The notes under the pieces were generated by a model. It saw nothing but the letters and a program-made list of their open reading frames with translations, was not told the origin of the DNA and searched no databases. From positions 10,375,800-10,439,799 of the forward strand of contig NC_087158.1 of the NCBI RefSeq assembly GCF_035594125.1: a stretch of 64,000 nt of DNA, given 5' to 3'. The DNA is from Scylla paramamosain. Lineage: Eukaryota; Arthropoda; Malacostraca; Decapoda; Portunidae. This document shows positions 36,401 through 50,876 of the stretch, piece after piece. The translations under genes and the position numbers were made by a program. Numbering within the stretch: position 1 is the stretch's first letter; the number at the start of each line of letters is the position of its first letter.

Positions 36401-38260
36401 TTTTTAAACGTGGTGCTTGTATTATTTTTAGATTTTTAAACACTGTTTCAGGTCCGCGCTTTGGGTTAGGTAAACGAAAGACCAAGAAATCGTATTGGAA
36501 ATGTTGGTATGAAGTATTCCTCCCCAACAGCGAGCCTCATTCATAATTACTAGGCCTACGCAACTGAAAATTATGTTGAAAATATTAAATCCAGTTTTAC
36601 TATAAGGAAAAAATGTATACATCCTCTAAATTAATAGATTTCGGCGTTCGAAATGCCGCATTTGGGTGCGTTTGGGAAACTGCGTTTGTAACCCGAGAGT
36701 TATGGTTTGTTTACTGGCCAGCGTCCACAATCTGACAAGCCCTGGTATTATTCTACTCTCTGAAGAGTCTCAATGTGGATTTTCTTACGCATATAAGATA
36801 GAGCTTATCATTCTGAGTAATTTGAACCGCATATATATCCACCTCAAATTATTTATAATGCTGTCAGTATTTTTTTTATAAATTTAATTAAGTAAAATTT
36901 AGTTTAGTTAGGCTATATTATTCTGGTTAGATTAGTTTGGTTAGGATGGGTAAGGTGGTAGGTGGTCCGTGATACCCGGCTGGCGGGAACGGGCGAGAGG
37001 TATGTTATGCAAATGAGGACATCATTTTTAGCTTGGCTCAAACTCGTGTTTTTTGGGGCTATTTTTGATTGATATTGCTTCTAGAGCAAGCATAATCATC
37101 ATTCCTTAGTATGGTAGTAAAAAAATATCAGCAATACTATTATACTCCCATTTGTCAAGGATGATGAAATCTCCGACTTGTCTCCTTGAGGAACGATTCC
37201 GCTGGCTTCGACATAGTGGCATCTACTTTCAATTTTTGAAGTGACTAGAGATGTATTTTTACGTTTCTTTTAATACTGTGCACAAAGGAATAACTCATGC
37301 ATATCCACATATACATTCAGTGAGAAACGTTCACTATTAATTAAATTACAAGCCAAAATAGGTCTGTCATTCGCCTCTGATCAAGCCACTCTGGCGATCG
37401 CTCCGAACATCACTACACAAACATAGATTTTTTTCACTGTTATATGCATGATGATTCTGAAGGCATGTGTAGATAGATCACCTCTTTCTTTACCTATAGC
37501 TGGAAGGAAAATGCAAAAGTTTTATCCAGTAAATGAAAAATAACATAGAGAATGAGAAATGAGTAAATGAGTAAATGACAGAGCCAGAACTCCCAACCTA
37601 AGCGAAAAGCTTAGTATTTTACTAACCTAACATTGGGGTTTGCATCCAGCGTTTAACGAATACGACTGTAGGGATAATTAAACAAATACGACCGTGGGGC
37701 TTGCTACTCCTCGTAATTACTAATATGACGTATGAAAAAAGCGGGCCTTAGTTCTCAGCTGTAGCATGGCGTCGCTTAGTTTTAGTGGTGGCCAGATAAC
37801 TGTAGAAGGAAGGTAGGCGAAGAGAGCCAGCTGTGTAAGGGTGGATTTAGTGGATAATTCAATTAATATTTGGGGATATTAGCCATACAGCCCACAATTC
37901 AACAGTAGTAGTAGCCCATGTGTGTGTTTATACTTGGTTGCTCTCGGTGTCTGGGAAGGGTGTATTTTACCTTAGAGGCATCACTCCGAGTATTACCCGT
38001 GTTATCGCCCATCTTGGAGAAGGCCTGTCTCTCCTTCCTTTGTCTCAACTTTGTGCATTGTTCATTTTGTTATAGTCTAGTGTCTTCCCTGTTTATCAAA
38101 TGCGACTGGCTTTGTAAGTGTCCTGTTTGCCTCCGAGGCCAGAGGATATCCTTTGTTTATATGTTCGTGTTGTCTGTTTTCTCTCGAGAGTCATCGATTT
38201 CAAGATGATAGAGTCTGTCTTCTGAAAGATTAGAGGCAAGCATAACTTGAACAAAAGTAT
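36401..38260. other. Long anonymous AT-rich stretch
   Basis: No coding motif or array. A few TTAGG-like words near 36905-36955 are too irregular to be telomeric. A short direct repeat 'AATACGACTGTAGGG' / 'AATACGACCGTGGGG' lies near 37657 and 37686. Confidence 0.5.
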
Positions 38261-38316
38261 TATAATATTCTGCGGGCGCGGGTTGCGGCTGTGGGCGGTA
38301 GCCCCAGAATATTATA
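38261..38316. repeat. 12-bp inverted repeat around a GC-rich loop
   Basis: TATAATATTCTG (38261-38272) pairs perfectly with CAGAATATTATA (38305-38316); the 32-bp spacer is strikingly GC-rich. Confidence 0.85.
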
Positions 38317-38547
38317 GCCTCATCTTTGTGGTGTATATCGTGACGATCTCCCTGGAACGTGCCTGTGTGAGTCTTTTACCAGCTATTGTGATGTGTGCGC
38401 ATTATATGCTTTGCTCTCCTGCATAGGAGGCAGGAGTGACGATCTTGGAGGTATCTGTATATGACTCACGTGGCCTGGACTCGTGCTGTACGCCTAGGGA
38501 AAGCTAACCCAAAATTGTATGGCAACTGTGAGACGGGTTGTGTGTCA

Positions 38548-41113
<2,566 letters not shown>

Positions 41114-41177
41114 ACTTGATGCTATACTATATTTTGAAGCATCTTTGCTTTTATGGTTATCTTGATATGTTATTGTG

Positions 41178-42330
41178 TTTCATAAGAACATAAGAAATAA
41201 GGGAAGCTGAAAGAAACGACCAGGCTTACACGTGGCAGTCCCTGTATGAAATATACCTATTTCCATCTATTATCCCCATCCATAAACCTGTTTAATCTTC
41301 TCTTAAAGCTCTCTAATGTCCCAGCACTAACAAAATGATTTCTGAATCCGTTCCACTCATCTACCACTCTATTTGAGAACCAATTTTTTCCTATCTCCTT
41401 CCTAAACCTAATTTTTTTCAAGCTTGAATCCGTTATTTCTTGTTCTACCCTGGTTGCTGATCCTAAGAATTTTGCTTACATCCCCCTTTGTTATAACCCT
41501 TATACCACTTAAAGATTTCTATCAGGTCCCCTCTTAACCTACGTCTCACTAAAGAATGTAAATTTAACAGCTTCAATCTCGCATCGTAAGGAATACTCTT
41601 CATCCCCTGTATCCTTTTAGTTATTCTCCTCTGTACTGATTCTAATAGACCTATATCTTTCCTGTAATGTGGGGACCAGAACTGTACAGCGTAGTGTAGA
41701 TGAGGTCTGATCAGCGCCAAGTATAACCTTAATATTATTTCCGGCCTTCTGCTTTTAACACTCCTAAAAATGTATCCTAGTACCCTGTTTGCCCTGTTTC
41801 TGGCCTCTATGCATTACTTTCCTAGACGTAGTTCAGAGCTAACTATAACTCCTAAATCTTTCTCTAACCCTGTACCTACCAGAGTTTCGTTGTTTAATGT
41901 GTACCTATTGTGTGGGTTTCCTCTACCTACGCATTTGTTGATATTAAATTGCATTTGCCATCTGTCCGTCCATTCATTCATCCTATCTAAATCTGCCTGC
42001 AAGGCGATGGCATCCGATTCTGACCTAATTAAATCTACCTATCTTTCTGTCATCCGCAAATTTACTAATATCACTACTAATTCCACTACCCAAGTCATTG
42101 GTATATATTAGAAATAACGATGGCCCTAATAGTGATTCCTGTAGCACCCCACTAATTACATGACCCCACTCGGATTTCGAGCCGTTTATTACAACTCTTT
42201 GTCGCCTGTCGCTAAGCCATGACCCTATCCAGCCTTCCCATCTATCCCGTGTGCCCTAACCTTTCTCAGGAGCCTTTGATGGGGTACCTTGTCAAATGCT
42301 TTACTAAAGTCCATATATAATATATCAACT
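41178..42330 (-). mobile_element. LINE-B copy B3, 3' part
   Basis: Minus-strand CR1-like copy whose 3' end (41178) shows the octamer tail 'CATAAGAACATAAG' seen from the plus strand. From the 5'-truncated side it contains motif A ('LYMDFSKAFDKVPHQRLLRK' region, about 42320-42255), motif C 'FADD' (42049-42060), the thumb 'RMNEWTDRWQMQFNINKC' (41814-42002), and the C-terminus '[10 protein letters not shown]' to 'EIFKWYKGYN' (41720-41463). Stops and frameshifts separate these. It supplies the RT half missing from B1, B2 and B4, so the family structure can be pieced together. Truncation at about 42330 is normal 5' truncation. Confidence 0.88.
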
Positions 42331-44021
42331 TTCCGCACATTTATTTCAGGTTAAGATTACTGACCAGACAGTATCACTCTAATTCATTTTACTTCCACTT
42401 ACTTGTCACTTTAATTTCCTTTTATTTTAATTCTTGATTCTAGTTATCTATTTATTTTGCCTTTGACGAAATTTCAATAAGTTTCCTCTCTAAGTTAAAT
42501 AATTATCTCTTTTAATTGAAAATAAGATCTGCGATTCACCGTCCTTTATCCATACAACATACGCAGTTCTCTTCATCCACTTATCAATCATGCGACTTCT
42601 CTTTTGTGTGGACACCTTCGAGCCTTTCCTTCAAGTCATCCGCACTGAATCAGCTACACGCACTCTCATTCATGTTTCGGACAAAGTTGTACTTTTTTTT
42701 TTCTCGGTTACTGGTATTTTTCTTTTTTTTCTTTTTCTTCTTATAATAGAGGCTTTCCTACTAATGTGCGGGGGCGCCGCTCAGGGAATGCACTGGCCCA
42801 TCTCCGGACACGCCACACGCGTCTCGTACATGGTTACCTTATGACCTTGGAAACACAACCATACTGTGAAAATTACTTAGTCGCCTTTATGGTGCAACAC
42901 TTTCCGTTAAAGAGTCCTAGCCTGGTGGACCTGAGTGAGCAATACCTTTTTTACTGTCGTGAGGAAGATGGGACTTTCTGTATCTCGCTGATACTTGGAG
43001 AGAGGGTTTTTTTCCCCAGGAAATGATGCCCTCATGTTTGTGTAGAAGGCTGGTGTTTTTTAATAATTTATAGCTTCCGTTTACAATATCAACAATTTAA
43101 ATGATTTTTCCTCTAATATAGCATTAGGCAGAATTTCAACCATACACCGGGAGAACTTGGAGGGAAGGGAGGAAGACACAAAGAACAACACTGGGTCCTG
43201 AGGCCTGCGTCAGCGGGGTCAGTGTCTTGAGCACTTAACGAACAACGCCAGATATCTTGGTCAGTGGGGTAAGAAATGAACAACGCTAGACTTACTGTTT
43301 TGGGTCAGTGTGTTCAGTACCCCCTCACTTGAAATTAATACATGAAAATACCAGCCTTTTTTATTTGTAACTCTTCACTTCTCGCTGGTTAATTTAATTT
43401 CCTTTCATTTATTGTCATTTTAGTGATTTTTACTAGATTCTGAACCGACCACATTTGTGGTGGGCGTCACATCCTCGCGCCCTCGCTCCGTCAGCCGTGG
43501 ACGGTGCACCTCTGCACATATTTTAATCTTCCACGTGGCGTGACCTGCCAGTGACCTGACACCAGACGGGGCCGTCTGGCCCGACCACGTGAATAGTAGG
43601 GTTAAGCCTCGTCTCCCATTGCCTTTGTCTGCAGCTCTGCTATGACATGCTCCGCCGGCCGCGTGGGCCTCCGAGTGAAGACAAGAGCCACAGCTGTGGG
43701 ACGTGCGGCTCCCAGTGACTCCGCTTATCTGTTCTTTCTTGTACATTTTTTGGGGTAATTATATTAATACACGGCAGCAGTTCTACATATTTATCTACAT
43801 TCCTGGGCACCACCTACATCCCTTCGACAAGCAACAAACTATCATTAATATTATTATTTTTTTTTTAATTACTGGTACACAATAATCACTATTTTAACAT
43901 ATCATTTTAGTCGCTTTGAACATTTTGTAGCGGCACCATATGACCGCGATGTTCCGGCGTCTTTCCTTATTTATTCAGTCAATCAATTAATCAAATTTTG
44001 TTACTGTTTAGGACGGAACTT
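42331..44021. other. Anonymous stretch
   Basis: No gene recognised. The part around 43440-43720 is more GC-rich than its surroundings but shows no motif. Short frames at 42516-43026 lack any family signature. Confidence 0.5.
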
Positions 44022-44592
44022 TTCTATTATCAACGAATTTTCTCACCATTCTTTAGGGAAGACCTTCTCCTCTATCAATACCCTCTTCCGTAGCATACTC
44101 TTCTGTCAGTAGATTCTCACGGTACTTTATAGGGCGAACCTTTTCCTCCTCTTCTGTCAATAGATTCCCCGGACACTGTTTTAAGTGAACTTCCTATCAA
44201 ATCATGCTCCCGCCACAGTTAAAGGCGGACCTTATCATCTACTTATCCGAGTATTGAGAGGTCCTCCTGCCACATCTCTTCTAACAGTGAGGTCAGTCAT
44301 CAGCCACTGTTCAGGAATTATTTTAATTCATCTATCCAAGTATTTCATTATGCTTTTCTTCTAAATCTTTTGTCTTACTTGAATATAATTAAAAATCAAA
44401 AGAAGCAAAAGTTTTGTCATTGTTTCTTCTTGTACCTTTACATTACTTTTTGGTTTCAGTAAAACTTCCCTAAGATGTTGATTCCTTCACAGCTTCGTCC
44501 TCGTCTTTCCTTCATTTAGTGCAAGTTCCCGAGGTACTTGAGCCTATTTCGTCATTAAATCCTCCCGTCACTGTTAAGGGTGGACTTCGTTA
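44022..44592 (+). repeat. Degenerate dispersed minisatellite
   Basis: A ~27-bp core recurs with variation: 'CTCACGGTACTTTATAGGGC' (44117), 'CCCCGGACACTGTTTTAAGT' (about 44166), 'CTCCCGCCACAGTTAAAGGC' (about 44209) and 'CTCCCGTCACTGTTAAGGGT' (about 44564), each followed by a GAACTT/GGACTT-like end. Spacing is irregular. Confidence 0.55.
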
Positions 44593-45910
44593 TCTTAGCT
44601 TGCTTTCTTCAAAGAGGAGGGTCTTGTACAATATAATCTGGTGCAAGAGGAATAGGGATACATTTTTATGTACATTACGCTTTCTTTAGTCAAATCATCT
44701 AGACTGGATATATGTCGTTCTTTTCTTTTATCATCTTTCCATCACACATACTGCCTTTTTGTCCTTTTATTAAATGATGGACTTATTCTGCTCATCTGCA
44801 CAGCTTCTTCATATTGTTTGCCCACTCCTTGTTTTTGTTTCTTTTATGTTTTACCTCGGCAATTTTTTTTTTCTTCACGACCTTTATCGCCACATACTCC
44901 GTTTTTCTAATCTTCACCTAAGAAAATATCCTGCACCCTCATTTCCTTGAAGGCATCGATGTAAATTGTTCACTTTTTTTCTTTTTTTGTTCATTCTTAT
45001 TCATTTCCTTCATGTTTCCTAATCGACTTATTGTTGCTGCTTTCACAAAACCTCGTTTTATTTAATATCCTCGACCTATGTAACATTTTCACCCTGCATT
45101 AATGTTTCGTGGTGCTTTTCTTTTAATTACTTAATTAATTTTTATTTACATTTATTTATCACTATTATGATTTACTTTATTTTGTGCAAAGTCTCCAAGC
45201 GTTTGCAAACTAAATGTTTCATATTTATATACGGCAAATGTCTTTTCTGTCAACTTCATGTCAGTTTCTTCTCCCTTCTTCGTGTTCCTCATGTAATTAT
45301 CATGTGAACTGCGCTACGATCTCCTTAAGAATCAGTTTAATTTATTCATCCTTATCCTTAATTTGGTAGTAACGATGTGTCATTGTCATCAAGTTATGCA
45401 TTGTTGGATCCTCCTAGCCTGCAAGTTCTTGGCGGTTCTTCTATAGCTGCTCCTGAAGTATGTATGTTTTTTTTTTTTTTTCTCATAATTTCTCTATTTC
45501 TCCATTCTTCAATACCTTACTCATATCCGTCTAGACGGCGGTGTCTTCAGCCAATCTATCCCGTCGTTTCTTACATTTCTTTACGGTACATGTCTTCGTA
45601 TAATTTAGTAACGAAAACGTTTTTGTTTCCTGTCGTTGAATGTTGCTCTTCAGTGTTCGTCGATAGAGGAGGCATTGGTGCTTTAGGCTCCGTACTATTA
45701 TGTTCCTACATCATCTCGAATTACAGTCATTGTGTCTACAGGTTTTCATAATCTTCTTTTAAATGGAATGCTTCCTGCAAAGTATCCCGCTGCAAGACGA
45801 TGTGTCACCTAAATGATGCGATTTTCATTGATAATAATTATAAAATTGAATCATAACATTGCCCAATACCACGAAACATGAAGACAGGACTAGATGCTGC
45901 CCCACTAGTG
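44593..45910. other. T-rich anonymous stretch
   Basis: Pyrimidine-rich on the plus strand with many T-runs. Frames at 44668-44910 and 45377-45751 are low-complexity and show no family motif. Confidence 0.5.
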
Positions 45911-45948
45911 CAGGTGCAAGATGCCACTAGCGCGGCATCTTGCACCTG
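45911..45948. repeat. Perfect 15-bp inverted repeat, 8-nt loop
   Basis: CAGGTGCAAGATGCC (45911-45925) and GGCATCTTGCACCTG (45934-45948), loop ACTAGCGC. Confidence 0.95.
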
Positions 45949-47436
45949 GAGAGGGTGGTGACTGCTGCAATCCTTAAAGCTTTCATAATGTTCTTTATCT
46001 TTCATGGTTGTACAAAACCTAAATGTTTTGTCAGTCTAATATTAGAATGGTTGTCTATACGTATATATGGAGAAGATAATTTATTTTGTAACGGGTAGTC
46101 AGCTGGTTAAGACCATAATATTTAGGTGATGGATATGAAGTAGTGAAGTGTTGGATGCTAAATTTTAGAGCTCCGGGGAGGCGAAGGCGGAGGCAGAGCC
46201 GGATATGCATTTCTCATAAAATGCGGTTGCGGATAAAATTTGGAATATCATAATATCAGTATGCGGATATGGATGTGGATTCAGATTTCTTTTACCTATA
46301 TCACAGTAATATAGAATGTGTCGTATCTGCACCACAAAGCTCCAGAGAGGAGAAAAAAGAAGAGAAAAAAATAAGAAGAAAAGAAAGAAAGAGAAAAAAG
46401 AGCTACAATAAAATAAGTAAAAAAAAATCATTAATATAATTTCAAGATGTAACTAAGGAAGTAGGGTACAGGGAGTAAGCAGATGGAGAGAGTAGAAGTG
46501 GGAAGGGGTTGGATGGAGGAAACACAAAAAGTAGAAGGGGATGGAAAATTGTAATGTTTATTCACTATTTCCTCTATCCCTCGTTACTCACTCCTCATCC
46601 TTCCTGCTCATATTTATTCCTCCTACCGTCTCCCCGTACTTCCATCCTCCTACTTCACCCTTCCTCCATTTCCTTGCCCAGATTAGTCTCCTGCCTTTGT
46701 GATGAACTCCCTACCTCTAGTCCACAATACGTCCCGACTCCTTCTCACTGTTCCTTTCCTCTCCCTCTTTCTTTTTGTCTCAAACCTTTCTCCCTGTCAC
46801 CTCTTCTCCACTTACTGTATCTGTACAAGACAAAGAGACAAGGGAGTGATACCTTGCTCTCCCCCTCACTCATTCCATAGCATTCATTCTCCTTCCTTCT
46901 CTCTCACTCACACTTGGGATCTCTCTCACTTACGCTGACTCTTATTCATTCTCACTTAGCACTCATATCCCGACCCTCATTCACATACATATTCAATTTT
47001 TAACTTATTTTTTCATAATCTAACTCATGTTTGTTTTCTCCTTCATGTTTATTCTTACTTATTCCTTCCTATCCACAGCCACTCTCACTTTATTAATCTC
47101 TTAGCTCACTCACGCAACCATCGCGTTTTTTTTTTTTTTTTTTTTGACGCTGAGGCAGAGCTGTTGTTATCTGAAAATGCGATTACGGATATTGATGCAG
47201 ATCTGTTTTTTTTTTTAACACAGACATGGATAGTAATGTGGATAATATTTCCACCTCAGATGCTCCTCGGAGATGGATACTTCCAATAGGATAGGGCTCA
47301 AGCGGCTAAGGAGCAGCCTAATTACACAAGTGGGGCATGTTAGGTGAAGGAGGTAACAAACAATTACTGAAATGTAATTACTCCCAGTTAAGCTTCACGC
47401 TCACAGGTATAGATGTGTAATGGGACATCTTTGAAC
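45949..47436. other. Anonymous stretch with two copies of a GGAT-type repeat
   Basis: 46180-46290 and 47149-47280 share 'GAGGCAGAGC', then 'AAAATGCGRTTRCGGAT', then ATGGATGTGGAT-like words. They probably belong to one old repeat family also seen at 35636-35790. The Ser/Pro/Leu-rich frames between 46509 and 46938 come from pyrimidine-rich DNA and are not credible genes. Confidence 0.5.
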
Positions 47437-48994
47437 CAACCTGACCAATCTGGTGACCTAGCTGTCAACTTTGCTATTCTTCACGACCTAGTCCTAGAGT
47501 AATTAGTACAGCACATTAATCTCACCCTAATCATCTTGGAGTCAGGCCCAACATCCTTGACCTTCTCCTGTTATCCCATCCTTCTGTTTATTCGGTCTCA
47601 GTGTCCTCTCCATTGGACTCCTCGGATCATAATCTCATATCTGTTTTTTGCTGTCATTCTAATTCTTCCTCCAAAGCAGAGGTGGTTCTGGCGTTTCGCC
47701 TCCGTTAATTGGGTAGACATTATTCTGCTTTCCATGAATTACTAAAGTTCCTATGTCAGGAATCCATCATTGTGCTGAACGCATAACAGATGTGTTTGTG
47801 TCTGCCAAGGAGATGTACATTCAACTATCTTTCTCTCCTGAACCTTCCAAACCTTGGTTTAACTTAACCTGTTCTCGTGTTGTACTTAATAGAGAGGCAC
47901 GGTACTTGAGCCTTCGAACTTCTATCTTTCTTTCTGCAACTCTATCTCAAATTTCCTTTCTGACCGTTCTGTTCATGATGTGGTCACTGTTCTTCTAAGT
48001 GTATCAATAATTCCTCACAGTTCTTTCTTCTCACCCACTCTATTTCTATTACTCATCAGTCATTTAAATCCAACCATTGTTCCATACAATCATACGCTGA
48101 TAATAAGACTCCACTCTTCTACACGTACTGTATTTTCCTAGACGTCCAATCATTCACGAACTGAACAATCTATGCAGGGAAGCCACAAAATATTTGACTT
48201 TTCTTTCCAAAATTTCTCATTGGAGCAATCTTTTGTTCACTTCCTCTGAAACCCAATTCCTCTATGAACTCAACACAACCGTCCAGATAACTAACCACTC
48301 TTCTTTAGCAACACTCAGCTGCCTCCCTCCTCTTCACTTAACATTCTCTGTTTGTTCTTTAGAAATAATTAAGACTGTAAACTTCACATCTCATCTTTTG
48401 CTAAGACATCTGAGTAGTCTCCGCCATTTATTCTATTTATTCTTTTTTTTTTTCACCATCCCCAAATGTTACTCTACAGGGACAACATCGCCTTTATATG
48501 CTTCACATATATGAGGGGGTTCTACTTATAATGCTCTCTTAAACTGACTGGAATTAAAAGCATTTCATCTCATCAACAATTTTCTCAGTGTCATAAATTT
48601 ATCTTTCTTAGTACTACTTTACGCTAATTGCTGTTCTGATATTACAAACAGTATGCCTCCTCTACACACCCACCACCCCTTCCTCGCTTCACCCGAATAT
48701 CTGTCTTTTTTCGCTTCTAATTTGTCCACCTCCTAATGCAAGATTTAACCAGTATTCTCAGCTATCTTTCATCCCTTTTACTGATAAACTCTGGAACACC
48801 TTGCCTGCATTTGAATTTTCCCCTGTCTATGAAAAACTCTTTAAAGAGAGAGGTTTCAAGACACTTCTAATATTTTTTTCATTTTTTTTTTTTTTTTACT
48901 GACTATCCTCTTCTAGGACTGGAACTTTGAAGTGCTAGTCATTTTACTTAAGTTATGCCAGAGGACATCCTACATAAAAAAAAAAAAAAAAAAA
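47437..48994 (+). mobile_element. LINE-A copy A8, old, with poly(A)
   Basis: Plus-strand copy starting in the middle of the endonuclease and ending in a poly(A) run (48975-48994). Recognisable pieces: the region corresponding to '[16 protein letters not shown]' (about 47450-47500), 'RFASVNW' with the following linker (about 47690-47900), a motif C area near 48090, the thumb near 48190-48260, and the C-terminus at about 48770-48870. The fingers and motif A regions are deleted near 47945. Every segment carries stops or frameshifts. It is the most decayed large LINE-A copy here. Confidence 0.8.
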
Positions 48995-49331
48995 CAGGTT
49001 GCAGCACTGTATCTATCTTATAGGCTGCACCATAAATGATGTGCTACAGCACTTTCCTCGGGAGAGGGAACACACGAAGGCCTATTCTCAGAACAGAATC
49101 TGTAAGAGCAAGAGTCAGGAGTTAGAGAGTTTGCTCTCTCTGTGGCATGTTCGCTGCGACTGTCTTATCAAAAATTATTATTTGTGGTTGTCATCAGGAA
49201 ATTAGACGAATGCCAAATGACCATCCCTGAACAAGAAAAGGTTCACACTGTCTTTTACGATGAGTGTTATTACAGCGAATTAACCAATACCAGAGGTGTC
49301 TGTTAAGATGAGGTGAGTTGTATAAGTCATA
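48995..49331. other. Anonymous spacer
   Basis: No recognised feature between A8's poly(A) and the (TA)n array upstream of A9. Confidence 0.5.
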
Positions 49332-49451
<120 letters not shown>

Positions 49452-49694
49452 TTTTTCGGCAGTAGACACCTGCCGAAACGATAATTACTCCCAGTGAGGT
49501 CTAAAGCACTGTTCAGGGGGTGCTGCCAACTTATCATTAAACCCAGCTGTGACCTCACTGAACGTTTCCCTTTGTGACTCGTAACACAAGGGGGCAGCCA
49601 CAGCCTGCCCTCTAAAGACAACTCTCTTCCTCCACACAAAACTACAAGCACCTAATAACACACACACCCTTCACTCAAAAATTTTAAAATCATC

Positions 49695-50876
49695 ATGGCG
49701 ACTCCTACACCAGCCTCGGAGTCCCCATCTGGGGAGGGGACCATAAATGTCCCCAGGTCGGACTGCCTTTCTGTCGACGACCCTAAGTGTCTTGACACCC
49801 CCCTCAACTTTTTCTTCATTAACTTCTGCAACATTCGCGGTCTAAGATCTAATTTTCAATCTGTAGAACACCACCTCTCCTCTTCTAAACCTCATCTTCT
49901 TTTCTTCACTGAAACTCAGGTGTCTGAGGCAACTGACAGTAGCCCCTTTTCTGTTCCCTCCTACTTTCTCTATCCTCATTTTCGATCCAAAGCTGGATAC
50001 TGCGTTTATGTGCGCAATGACTTAACCTGCTCTCGTGCCCACGCTCTTGAATCTTCCGAGTTTTCCACCATCAGGCTACGACTACAGAGTCACTCTCATA
50101 CTAAATTTATCTGTGCTGTATACCTCTCACCTAACTCCTCTGACTATAAGAAATTCTTTGATTACTTAACTTCCAAAGTGGAGCACATTCTGACCCTCTT
50201 CCCTTTTGCAGAGATCTCCATTCTTGGAGACTTCAACGTTCACCACCAGCTTTGGCTTTCCTCTCCCTTCCATGACCTAGAGCAACTAGTGCAACACCCT
50301 ACTCGTATTCCTGACCGTCTTGGAGATACGCACAACATTCTTGACCTTTTCCTGACCTCTAATCCTTCTGCTTATGCTGTCACCCTTTCTTCTCCATTGG
50401 GCTCCTCCGATCACAATCTCATATCTTTATCTTGTCCTATCACTCCAATCACTCCTCAGGATCCCCCTAAGCGAAGGTGCCTCTGGCGTTTTGCCTCTGC
50501 TAGTTGGGGGGACCTGAGGAGGTATTTTGCTAATTTTCCTTGGAATGACTACTGCTTCCGTGTCGGAGACCCGTCTTTGTGTGCTGAGCGCATAACAGAG
50601 GTGATAGTGTCTGGCATGGAGGCATACATTCCTCACTCTTTTTCTCGTCCTAAACCTTCTAAACCTTGGTTTAACACAGCTTGTTCTCGTGCTATACATG
50701 ATAGAGAGGTGGCCCACAAAAGGTACTTAAGCCTTCCATCACCAGAATCTCATGCACTTTATATTTCTACCCGGAACCATGCCAAATCTGTTCTCCAACT
50801 AGCCAAAAACTCCTTCATTAACAGAAAATGTCAAAACCTTCAAGATCTAACTCCCCTCGTGATTTCTGGCATCTAG
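49695..50876 (+). pseudogene. LINE-A A9 endonuclease and linker (393 codons)
   Basis: ATG at 49695 is the natural start (ATCATCATGG). EEP motifs: '[14 protein letters not shown]' (about residues 36-49), catalytic Glu in 'FFTETQVSE' (about 72-80), '[15 protein letters not shown]', metal-binding '[12 protein letters not shown]' (about 173-184), and '[10 protein letters not shown]' (about 238-247). An in-frame loss of 15-16 residues joins 'LSSPF' to 'HDLEQL', where other copies read [11 protein letters not shown]. It ends by a one-base frameshift in 'AACCTTCAAG' near 50849. It would encode the nickase that opens the target site. Confidence 0.88.

Noticed and set aside
36384..36409. Palindrome CGGGCTTTAAGCCCG followed by T residues, resembling a bacterial terminator
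   Set aside because: The window is clearly eukaryotic; this lies at the end of a repeat tract and has no gene upstream.
36900..36960. TTAGG-like words resembling arthropod telomeric repeat
   Set aside because: Only a few irregular occurrences, with no tandem array.
37918..38208. 96-codon Cys/Leu/Phe-rich frame
   Set aside because: The start is GTG-type, there are no motifs or neighbouring exons, and its length is within chance expectation.
46509..46938. Ser/Pro/Leu-rich frames of 80-120 codons, and similar ones at 44668-44910 and 45377-45751
   Set aside because: Low-complexity translation of pyrimidine-rich DNA; no domain, splice context or homologous wording.
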